Source: JAHHLP01 sp041609895 (lineage in GTDB: Bacteria > Bacteroidota > Rhodothermia > Rhodothermales > JABDKH01). Taken from it: DNA of 16,465 bases. Of this stretch, positions 6,755 to 13,434 are shown piece by piece. The stretch covers positions 1 to 16,465 of the forward strand of contig JBFIPX010000060.1 of assembly GCA_041609895.1 (NCBI GenBank). The letters run 5' to 3'. Numbering within the stretch: the stretch's first letter is position 1; each line of letters begins with the position of its first letter. Position numbers and translations under genes: made by a program. The notes under the pieces are model-generated. The model had not been told where the DNA came from, searched no databases, and saw only the letters and a program-made list of their open reading frames with translations.

Positions 6755-7384
6755 ATGAGCCAATTCATCACTCCGGACCTGTTGATCAGCGCATATAAGG
6801 GTGGTGTCTTCCCAATGGCTGATCCCGGCGAACCGGAATCGATCTTCTGGTTTTCACCGGACCCGCGCGCCGTCATTCCGTTGAACGCGTATCGAATACC
6901 CAGGTCTGTTGTGCGCGTGGCGCGCAAGGGAAAATTCGTAACGACTACTGACCAAGAGTTTGAAACGGTTATCAAGAAGTGCGCATCTCGGGCGGAAACG
7001 TGGATTTCAGACCGACTCATCGAACTGTACCTTGCCCTTCATCAAAAGGGTATTGCGCATTCCGTGGAGACGTGGTGTGATGAGCGGCTGGTAGGAGGAC
7101 TGTACGGTGTTGCAATCGGAGGGGCTTTTTTCGGCGAATCGATGTATCACGATGTGTCGAACGCTTCCAAGGTCGCACTCGCTGACTTGATCGGCCGGCT
7201 GCTCATTTCAGGATTCGACTTGCTCGATACGCAGTATCTTACGGCACACCTTGCCCGTTTCGGCGCGGTTGAAATCGCGCGCGAGCAGTATCTCCAGCAG
7301 CTGGATGCTGCGACCATGCATTCCACAAAATGGGAGACAACGTCAGGCCCCGTCCTGCCGCCTACCACGCCTCTACCATCATGA
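6755..7384 (+). CDS. aat: Leucyl/phenylalanyl-tRNA--protein transferase
   Basis: This cytoplasmic enzyme adds Leu or Phe from aminoacyl-tRNA to proteins with N-terminal Lys or Arg, marking them for ClpS/ClpAP in the N-end rule pathway. The 209-residue product has F-P-M-A-D (19-23), W-F-S-P-D-P-R (32-38), H-S-V-E-T-W (102-107), L-V-G-G-L-Y-G-V-A (112-120), F-F-G-E-S-M (125-130, E128) and L-L-D-T-Q (156-160, D158 and Q160), matching the catalytic region of the family. It is a short form beginning I-T-P-D-L-L, without the N-terminal G-L-L-A-L-G-G-D segment of the E. coli enzyme; alphaproteobacterial homologues are similar. The frame is open further upstream, but those residues do not resemble the family. 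No Shine-Dalgarno is seen. Its stop overlaps the next start as ATGA, and it leads a four-gene run. Confidence 0.93.
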   Translation: MSQFITPDLLISAYKGGVFPMADPGEPESIFWFSPDPRAVIPLNAYRIPRSVVRVARKGKFVTTTDQEFETVIKKCASRAETWISDRLIELYLALHQKGIAHSVETWCDERLVGGLYGVAIGGAFFGESMYHDVSNASKVALADLIGRLLISGFDLLDTQYLTAHLARFGAVEIAREQYLQQLDAATMHSTKWETTSGPVLPPTTPLPS

Positions 7385-8262
7385 AGATACTGGCCTTCAT
7401 TTCTGGAACATTAGCGTTGACCCTCGCCTGTGGCCGTGCAGACCAACCCTCGGATCAGTATCCGTCGGCCCAGCAAGCGCGGGCAGTCGCCGCGGAGGGA
7501 GTCCCCGAAGCATTCACCCGCCTGATTGAGGAGGCGCGTACGAATGGGTGGAGTGATTTGCCGATCGGGGAGATCGTCGTGCTTGTCGGAGAACATTTTC
7601 TCGGCGCGCCGTACGAAGCGGGCATGCTCGATCGGGGAACGGTTGAGGAGCTCGTGGTCGAGCTGGATTCGTTCGACTGTGTTCTCCTTGTGGAGACGGC
7701 GCTGGCTGCTGCGAGGGCTATTAGAGACGGGGCGTATCGTTACGACAACTTCAAAGCCAATCTGAAGGAGATGCGGTATCGTGGCGGCGAACTTGATGGG
7801 TACTGTAGCCGCCTGCACTACTTCTCGGAGTGGATCGCGGACAATGAAGAGAAGGGTTTGGTGCGTAACGTCACCCTGCAGATTGGGGGTGTTCGTCTCG
7901 ACAAGACGCTCTCTTTCATGAGTCGTCATCGGAAAAGCTATCCCCGGTTTGCAACGAACGACAGCCTGTTCGTTGGCATCGAAGAGATGGAAAAAGATTT
8001 GGCAGGGATGGAGATATACCACATTCCACAGGAGCGCATCTCCCAGTCCTACGATGGGATTCGGCATGGAGACATCATCGCCACGTCGACTCGTGTCGAC
8101 GGCCTTGATGTTTCACACACCGGAATCGCGTACCGTGATGGGGAGTCCGTCGGCTTTCTGCACGCCTCCACGGAGGGTGGTGTCAAGGTTTCGCCCGATC
8201 TTCAAGAGTATGTTCAGAACAACGACATCCAGATCGGCATTGTCGTTGCCCGACCTCTTTAG
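7381..8262 (+). CDS. DUF1460 lipoprotein, putative N-acetylmuramoyl-L-alanine amidase-like cysteine hydrolase
   Basis: A 293-residue lipoprotein: hydrophobic leader and lipobox L-T-L-A-C with C17 lipidated. The body matches the DUF1460 (NlpC/P60-like) family. The probable catalytic cysteine is C100 in S-F-D-C-V-L-L-V-E-T, followed by R-Y-R-G-G-E-L-D-G-Y-C-S-R-L-H-Y-F-S-E-W at 132-151. A candidate catalytic His is H246 in V-S-H-T-G-I-A, within G-D-I-I-A-T-S ... F-L-H-A-S-T-E-G-G-V. Family members are considered peptidoglycan or muropeptide hydrolases; a periplasmic role in cell-wall turnover is inferred. The ATG at 7381 was chosen because it starts the signal peptide exactly. It overlaps aat by four bases and ends eight bases before the phosphofructokinase gene. 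Confidence 0.88.
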   Translation: MKILAFISGTLALTLACGRADQPSDQYPSAQQARAVAAEGVPEAFTRLIEEARTNGWSDLPIGEIVVLVGEHFLGAPYEAGMLDRGTVEELVVELDSFDCVLLVETALAAARAIRDGAYRYDNFKANLKEMRYRGGELDGYCSRLHYFSEWIADNEEKGLVRNVTLQIGGVRLDKTLSFMSRHRKSYPRFATNDSLFVGIEEMEKDLAGMEIYHIPQERISQSYDGIRHGDIIATSTRVDGLDVSHTGIAYRDGESVGFLHASTEGGVKVSPDLQEYVQNNDIQIGIVVARPL

Positions 8263-8270
8263 GCGTAGAC

Positions 8271-9254
8271 ATGAATGATCTCAAACGTGTAGGAATTTTT
8301 ACCAGCGGAGGAGACGCTCCCGGAATGAATGCGTGTGTTCGTGCCGCTGTTCGAGGAGTGATCGGACACGATCTGGAGGTCTACGGGATCCGGCGAGGCT
8401 ATGCTGGAATGATCGACGGCGACATCGTCGAGATGGATTCGCAGTCGGTGTCAAACATACTTCAGAAAGGCGGGACAATACTGAAGAGTGCTCGTTCGGA
8501 GCGATTTCGTACGCCGGAGGGACGGGCTCAGGCTGCAGAGCAACTGTCCTCGATGGGAATCGACGCGCTGATCGCCATCGGAGGCGACGGAACGCTGCGC
8601 GGCGCCGCGTTGCTCCACGATGAGCACGGCGTTCGGGTCGTGGGATGTCCTGGCACGATCGATAACGACCTGTTCGGAACGGACGAGACAATCGGCTACG
8701 ACACCGCCCTCAATACTGCCATCGAGAACATCGACCGGATTCGTGACACCGCAGATGCCCACAATCGCCTTTTCCTGGTGGAGGTGATGGGTCGAGACGC
8801 GGGCTTTATTGCGCTCAACGCGGCGATCGGAGGTGGGGCCGAGATGGTGCTTCTGCCAGAAACGCTGTCGGACATGGAGGAGATAAAGACGCGAATTCAC
8901 TCGATCATGACGGGTCATTTGCGGTCCTCTATCGTTGTAGTGGCCGAGGGAGACGAGACGGGCGGTGCCACGATGATTGCGGACGAACTTCGGAAGGATG
9001 ACGCTTTCTCTGCGATAGACCTTCGCGTGTGCATTCTCGGTCATACACAGAGAGGTGGCGCTCCGTCGGCGCGTGATCGCGTACTGGCCAGCAGGCTGGG
9101 AACGGCTGCAGCGCGAGCGCTGGTTGATGGTTATACGGATGTGATGGTCGGCGTGGAAAATCAGGAAATCAAGCTGACGCCGATGAGTAGCGTCTGGAGC
9201 CGCAAGAAAGACATCGACTACGAACTACTCCAGCTCACCCAGGCATTGAGCTGA
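8271..9254 (+). CDS. pfkA: ATP-dependent 6-phosphofructokinase
   Basis: This glycolytic enzyme phosphorylates fructose 6-phosphate to the 1,6-bisphosphate. The 327-residue length is normal for the bacterial type. Visible motifs: T-S-G-G-D-A-P-G-M-N (11-20), G-G-D-G-T (104-108), P-G-T-I-D-N-D (127-133, catalytic D131), G-T-D-E-T-I-G, E-V-M-G-R-D-A-G, and L-G-H-T-Q-R-G-G-A-P-S. Gly107, together with Pro-Gly before T-I-D-N-D, indicates ATP rather than pyrophosphate as donor. The effector arginines corresponding to R21 and R25 of E. coli are kept (C-V-R-A-A-V-R), but the K-G-K-K-H stretch holding effector lysines 211 and 213 aligns with T-G-H-L-R-S, so allosteric control may differ. It sits between the DUF1460 and methyltransferase genes with gaps of 8 and 17 bases. 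Confidence 0.96.
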   Translation: MNDLKRVGIFTSGGDAPGMNACVRAAVRGVIGHDLEVYGIRRGYAGMIDGDIVEMDSQSVSNILQKGGTILKSARSERFRTPEGRAQAAEQLSSMGIDALIAIGGDGTLRGAALLHDEHGVRVVGCPGTIDNDLFGTDETIGYDTALNTAIENIDRIRDTADAHNRLFLVEVMGRDAGFIALNAAIGGGAEMVLLPETLSDMEEIKTRIHSIMTGHLRSSIVVVAEGDETGGATMIADELRKDDAFSAIDLRVCILGHTQRGGAPSARDRVLASRLGTAAARALVDGYTDVMVGVENQEIKLTPMSSVWSRKKDIDYELLQLTQALS

Positions 9255-9271
9255 TCGCCCCACGAGCGAAC

Positions 9272-10030
9272 ATGACACCGAGTAACTTTCCGCCGGTGGG
9301 CGAGGCCGAAGGCAAGAAGCAGCACGTGGAGCAGATGTTTGATAGCATCGCTCCGCGGTATGATCTTCTCAACCGGGTTCTGAGCCTGGGGATTGATCAG
9401 AGTTGGCGCCGCAAGATGGTCCGGACGGTAGGCCGCCGGTGCGCGACACCTCGTCGCATTCTGGACATTGCGACGGGTACGGCGGACGTCGCCATCCAGC
9501 TGCTGCGCCTGCGTCCCGAGAAGGTCGTCGGAGTAGACATCTCGGAGGAAATGCTCTCCCTCGGAAGAGAGAAGGTGGCAAGGGAAGATGCGACGGGGAT
9601 TATCTCTTTGGTGACGGGAGATGCGGAAGAACTCGACTTCCCGGACGGTCATTTCGACGCAATCACGGTTGCCTTCGGCGTGCGAAACTTCGAGAACCTG
9701 TCGGCAGGCCTTCGTGAGATGCGGCGTGTCCTGAGACCGGGCGGTGTCGCCGTCATCCTCGAGTTCAGCTCTCCCGAGCATACCCCGATGAAACAGCTTT
9801 ACTCGTTCTATTCGCGACATGTGCTGCCGCGAATCGGAAGGATGGTCTCCCGAGACGACGGTGCCTACAACTATTTGCCACAGTCAGCCGCGGCTTTTCC
9901 GTACGGCAAAAGAATGGGCGAGATCGTGGGGGAGGCAGGATTCGCGGAAGTAGAGTTCAGACCGCTGACATTTGGGATCGCTACTATATACTCAGCGGTT
10001 GTTCGCGCGGAGGGATTGAGCGCGAGCTAG
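9272..10030 (+). CDS. menG: Demethylmenaquinone methyltransferase (UbiE/MenG family)
   Basis: A 252-residue SAM-dependent methyltransferase that performs the final C-methylation of menaquinone (and, in organisms with ubiquinone, a step of that pathway). Motifs: M-F-D-S-I-A-P-R-Y-D-L-L-N (22-34), SAM motif L-D-I-A-T-G-T-A-D (64-72), acidic D89 in G-V-D-I-S, A-F-G-V-R-N-F (134-140), R-V-L-R-P-G-G (152-158), E-F-S (164-166), then Y-N-Y-L-P-Q-S-A-A-A-F-P and the closing G-I-A-T-I-Y-S-A-V-V. All are characteristic of UbiE/MenG rather than of generic methyltransferases. It is the last gene of the rightward run. Its TAG is shared through the palindrome CTAG with the stop of the convergent kinase gene, leaving no space for a terminator between them. 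Confidence 0.95.
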   Translation: MTPSNFPPVGEAEGKKQHVEQMFDSIAPRYDLLNRVLSLGIDQSWRRKMVRTVGRRCATPRRILDIATGTADVAIQLLRLRPEKVVGVDISEEMLSLGREKVAREDATGIISLVTGDAEELDFPDGHFDAITVAFGVRNFENLSAGLREMRRVLRPGGVAVILEFSSPEHTPMKQLYSFYSRHVLPRIGRMVSRDDGAYNYLPQSAAAFPYGKRMGEIVGEAGFAEVEFRPLTFGIATIYSAVVRAEGLSAS

Positions 10031-10443
10031 CGGTACTTTGTCAGGCAGCACTCGTTGGTGTTGCCGCGTTTGCGATATTCGACGTGGTCCATGAGGCGCC
10101 GCATTATCTGTACGCCGAAGCCGCCGGCACGACCTTGGCTCGCGAAATCGAAGATGTTCGGCTCCTCGTACTCGGATTGCTCGAAGGACCGCCCGCGGTC
10201 CCTGATCCTGACGGTGAAACGATCCGGTTTTACGATGATATCCACGTCGATGTCGTTTTCGTCGTTTCCCCGGTAGGCATGTTCGATGACGTTACTGCAG
10301 GCCTCATCGACGGCGATCTTGAGTTCGCCGACGTCCTTCGTCTCGAAGTTCGCCTCGATGGCGTGCTGCTCGACGAAGCGGCGCACGTCCTCCAGGTAGC
10401 GAGTCGAACTCGGAATCGTGAGGGTATGTACGGAACGAGCCAC
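10027..10443 (-). CDS. RsbW/SpoIIAB-type anti-sigma serine kinase (HATPase_c_2)
   Basis: A 138-residue GHKL-fold kinase. N-box D-E-A-C-S-N-V-I-E-H-A-Y (46-57) carries the expected catalytic E47 and Mg-binding N51. The G1 box is D82-R-G84, and the G2 box G-G-F-G-V-Q-I-M-R-R-L-M-D spans 107-119. In known systems such a protein either binds and silences a sigma factor or other client, or phosphorylates the STAS partner and is itself captured by it. The start is GTG (10443-10441); no better start or Shine-Dalgarno is visible. It is the last of three leftward genes (phosphatase, STAS protein, kinase), 34 bases after the STAS gene. Its target is not adjacent. Its terminal codon overlaps that of menG. 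Confidence 0.92.
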   Translation of the reverse strand: MARSVHTLTIPSSTRYLEDVRRFVEQHAIEANFETKDVGELKIAVDEACSNVIEHAYRGNDENDIDVDIIVKPDRFTVRIRDRGRSFEQSEYEEPNIFDFASQGRAGGFGVQIMRRLMDHVEYRKRGNTNECCLTKYR

Positions 10444-10477
10444 GGCCGGGGGCTGTCAGTCCTTCGCAGTCACGGAG

Positions 10478-10834
10478 TTATTGGCTGCTGGCGGCTTCGA
10501 ACCGTGCGACGGCGTCCGCCTCCGAATCAACGATGTCAAACAACATGGGGAAGCCGAGCAGATCGAACACGTTGAATACGCGGGGCTGCAGCTCCGCGAT
10601 CTTGATGTCGCCGCCTTGCTCGCGTACGTCCTCGATGTATGCCATGAAGACCCCCAGGCCCGCGCTGGAGATATACTGCAGGTTCTGACCGTTGATGACG
10701 ATCCGAACGGAACTCGGGATGCACTTCTGTATCGCCGCTTCGAGTTCGGATGCCGTGTGGGCGTCAAGCTCTCCGTTCAGCTCTAAGACCTGAACGGAAC
10801 CACTTGTCCGGAATCCGACGGAGAAGTTGCTCAT
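10478..10834 (-). CDS. STAS-domain anti-anti-sigma factor (SpoIIAA/RsbV type)
   Basis: A 118-residue single STAS domain. The motif N-L-Q-Y-I-S-S-A-G-L-G-V-F (51-63) aligns with the phosphorylation site of SpoIIAA, making S57 the probable phospho-acceptor. G-E-L-D-A near residue 21 and L-L-G-F-P-M-L-F near the end are also typical. When unphosphorylated it is expected to bind the adjacent RsbW-type kinase and release that kinase's client; phosphorylation by the kinase blocks this and the upstream SpoIIE-type phosphatase reverses it. ATG start with only a weak GAG nearby. The 62 bases before it are AT-richer than their surroundings and could hold a secondary promoter, though I see no clear elements. 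Confidence 0.93.
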   Translation of the reverse strand: MSNFSVGFRTSGSVQVLELNGELDAHTASELEAAIQKCIPSSVRIVINGQNLQYISSAGLGVFMAYIEDVREQGGDIKIAELQPRVFNVFDLLGFPMLFDIVDSEADAVARFEAASSQ

Positions 10835-10896
10835 TGGTATCTGCTCGATTTTTGCTGGATATGATTCGATGGGTTACGTGAAGTTAATCAAATTAG

Positions 10897-13137
10897 TCAG
10901 GCTTCTTGTATACGTGCCGCGTCGGAAGTCGGCGCTGCACTGAAGCTTCTTACTTCGATCCCATGCCACTTGATGATTACGAGTGTCATGTCGTCATCAT
11001 ATTCGCTTCCGCCCACGAACGTGTTGAGATCATCGGTCATGACACGGTGCAAATCGTGTGCCTCTTCATGCCGATTGTTACGCAATACGTCCAGGAGGCG
11101 GTCATAGCCGTACTCTTTGCCGTCGGCGTTGCGGCTTTCGATGACTCCATCGGTGTACAGTACGAAGACGTCACCGGGCTTTAGACTGATCACATCTTCG
11201 CGCAACGACTCCCGGAAGATCTCGCCCCCATCGAGCCCGAGCCCGAGCCCGCCGCTCCGCAGAAGCCGCGGTTGTCCGTCGACGCTCGCGGTGGCAGCCG
11301 GGCAATGGCCGGCGCGGGCAATACTTATCGTCTCGCCCGCGGGATCTACGATACCGTATATCACCGAAATGAATACGCTGCGCTCGAGAATTGGGCCAAC
11401 GGCCGCATTCGCCGTGGTCAGGAAGGCCGATGGTGATGACGCGAGACGGCTGAGCGAACGGAAGATGCCCTGCATCTCGGCCATATAAAATGCTGCCGAC
11501 GTTCCTTTGCCCGAAACATCCGCAATAATGAATGCGAGCCGGCCATCGTCGAGCTCGGAGAAGTCGAAGTAGTCGCCTCCTACCTCAAGGGCGGGGACGC
11601 TCGAGGCGGCGATCGAGACGCCGTGCAGTACTGGCAGTGACTGCGGGAGGAGCTTCCTTTGCACCTCCCTCGCGATAGCGAGTTCACGAGATAGCCGTTC
11701 CCGCTCAATACGTTCCTCAAACAGGCGCGAGTTGTCGATGGCAAGTGCGGCCTGCGCCGCGAATACGCTGATGGCTTCAGTGTCATCGCGTTCAAAACCG
11801 TGGCTCACTTCCTTGGTCACGAACAGCGCGCCAAGAAGCTCGTCTCGCGAAAGAAGCGGAACGACCAGAAGGCTCCCGATGCCTTCACCCGGTCGCGCCG
11901 TAACGCGATGGTCCGCGACGGCTTGCTCCATCAGGACCGGCTCTCTCGTCTCAGCGATCTCCTCGTAAAGGGCTGGGATGTCTACGAGACGGTGCACGTT
12001 TTCAATGTCGATGCTGTGGCCTGCTACTACGCGCGGGGCAAGCGTCGGAGACGATCGGTCAGGAATAGATAGCCATGCTGCGCTGCCGGCTCCCGTCTCG
12101 ACCGGTGAGGCGACAATCATGGAGAACAGGCGATCCGAATCGAACACCTGGCCCACGAGATTGGTAAGCGAGTGCATGGCGGCGAGTTCGCCGACCCGCT
12201 GCTGGTAGTCGCTCGTTGTGGGAAGATGAAAGATCAGCGAAAGCAAAGCGGTCGTGCAATAAAGGATTCCGAACACGACCGTCAGGCTCACGAAAACCGA
12301 TAGCGGATAGCTATAGTGCTTGATGAACACGTACGGCAATGGGACGTCGAACGCCGCAGCGCCGCCGCCGGTCTCCATGATGCCGACCCCTCCGAGGATT
12401 ACCAGAAGCAGCAGCGACATGCAGATGCTCATCAGTTTTTCCGACATCGAAAGGAAGACAATCCAGGAGAGCCTCAGGGAGTTGACCACCATGAACCCGA
12501 TTGCCGGCACCATTGCAAGCCGCTGCCAGATGTTGAGACTTGCGTCGGGCGGCGTCAGGAACGTGAGCATCGATGCGAAAGCCATGAAGCCGAGCATCAG
12601 GTACCAGTTGCGCTGGCTCGCTCTCGTTCTCTTGACCAGCACCAAGTCCCGGAATCGAAGCAACAGGACGAACGCAAACGCCGCGGCTACGAAACTGATG
12701 ACGTTCATGTTGAAAACGGTGGCCGGCACCAGCGGCCGCCCCGTTCCGTATTCGAAGCCAAAGGTCACTGGTGACGAGGCGATTGTTGGCAGATCGGGCG
12801 GCCTTGAGATGCTGGTCAGTCCGTAGTGCACCGTGATCAGCGCAATACCCACCAGAATCGGAAGCAAGAAAGCGCGCAACGACGTCGATGCACGACGACG
12901 CAGTCGGTCGGACAGTAGTAAATAGATGACCGCATAGGCAAAGAGAACAAGCGCGTGGTAGACGACTTCGGTCACCATCCCTTCCGGCGCTGACCCCGTC
13001 ATCGCCATCACGTGGTAGCCGGCCGCAATCGCACAAGCGACTATGGCGGTCAGGGCAAGAAGCCATGTCCGCAGTCGCTGGCCGATCCCAAACATCGATC
13101 GGCCAGCGATCGCTGAAGAGAAGAATCCGTAAATCAT
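10897..13137 (-). CDS. Membrane-bound GAF-SpoIIE (PP2C/PPM) serine phosphatase, RsbU/RsbP-like
   Basis: A 746-residue signal-transducing phosphatase. The first 305 residues hold about eight membrane segments (near 24-46, 56-76, 88-107, 140-160, 178-195, 208-229, 235-254, 278-304). Residues around 320-475 form a GAF-like sensor (V-V-P-L-L-S-R-D-E-L-L-G-A-L-F-V at 425-440). A helical linker with the A-R-E-V-Q-R-K-L-L-P motif (489-498) leads to the SpoIIE phosphatase. Metal-binding aspartates are in place: G-G-D-Y-F-D (D522), A-D-V-S-G-K-G (D540), Y-T-D-G-V-I-E-S (D663) and D-D-D-M-T (714-718). It should dephosphorylate the downstream STAS protein in response to a membrane or cytoplasmic cue. 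Start ATG 13137; M15 is an alternative, and neither has a Shine-Dalgarno. First gene of the leftward module. Confidence 0.92.
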   Translation of the reverse strand: MIYGFFSSAIAGRSMFGIGQRLRTWLLALTAIVACAIAAGYHVMAMTGSAPEGMVTEVVYHALVLFAYAVIYLLLSDRLRRRASTSLRAFLLPILVGIALITVHYGLTSISRPPDLPTIASSPVTFGFEYGTGRPLVPATVFNMNVISFVAAAFAFVLLLRFRDLVLVKRTRASQRNWYLMLGFMAFASMLTFLTPPDASLNIWQRLAMVPAIGFMVVNSLRLSWIVFLSMSEKLMSICMSLLLLVILGGVGIMETGGGAAAFDVPLPYVFIKHYSYPLSVFVSLTVVFGILYCTTALLSLIFHLPTTSDYQQRVGELAAMHSLTNLVGQVFDSDRLFSMIVASPVETGAGSAAWLSIPDRSSPTLAPRVVAGHSIDIENVHRLVDIPALYEEIAETREPVLMEQAVADHRVTARPGEGIGSLLVVPLLSRDELLGALFVTKEVSHGFERDDTEAISVFAAQAALAIDNSRLFEERIERERLSRELAIAREVQRKLLPQSLPVLHGVSIAASSVPALEVGGDYFDFSELDDGRLAFIIADVSGKGTSAAFYMAEMQGIFRSLSRLASSPSAFLTTANAAVGPILERSVFISVIYGIVDPAGETISIARAGHCPAATASVDGQPRLLRSGGLGLGLDGGEIFRESLREDVISLKPGDVFVLYTDGVIESRNADGKEYGYDRLLDVLRNNRHEEAHDLHRVMTDDLNTFVGGSEYDDDMTLVIIKWHGIEVRSFSAAPTSDAARIQEA

Positions 13138-13434
13138 CTAGGGTGAGTGTGCGGATCAGTCATCCACGCCGTCGGTTCTGGTCACAATCCCGCCTCCGGG
13201 CTTTCCGTTGCCCCTGCGCACGCCGATATGATCGTGGTGGCGGCAGGCGTTATCTCGACCCGAGATCGAATACATACGGACGAGTGGCGCTGACGTTGCG
13301 AAGCAGGTAACGATTCGGGCGCCGTCCCGTTCTCCGAGAATTAAAAAAGAGCGTCACTCCCGAAGTAACTTCCTTGCTCCGTGTCCGTAGAGGAGGTTTG
13401 GAAAGTCCGAAAGGCATCGAAACCAAATTCAATT
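13138..13434. promoter_or_regulatory. Divergent regulatory gap between the phosphatase and the four-module protein
   Basis: This 297-base stretch has no convincing gene. It must hold promoters for both directions, but I cannot place them with confidence. It contains a short perfect hairpin, ATCTCG (13252-13257), loop ACC, CGAGAT (13261-13266), without a T-run, so an operator or chance is likelier than a terminator. An AT-rich patch (ATTAAAAAAGA, 13340-13350) and an AGGAGG at 13391-13396, which is not suitably spaced from any start codon, are the other visible landmarks. Confidence 0.4.

Noticed and set aside
9218..9820. Leftward open frame opposite the methyltransferase gene
   Set aside because: It is a shadow of menG; composition is Arg/His-rich and no motif is visible. 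The same holds for the antisense frames at 7411-8067, 8451-9044 and 15280-15783.
12311..13066. Second-frame leftward open region inside the phosphatase gene
   Set aside because: It is Cys/Arg/His-rich and overlaps the membrane domain of the phosphatase, which has a coherent hydrophobic pattern in its own frame.
13391..13396. AGGAGG as the ribosome binding site of the four-module protein
   Set aside because: It is 38 bases before the ATG at 13435 and lies downstream of the GTG at 13381, and no in-frame start codon sits at a workable distance.
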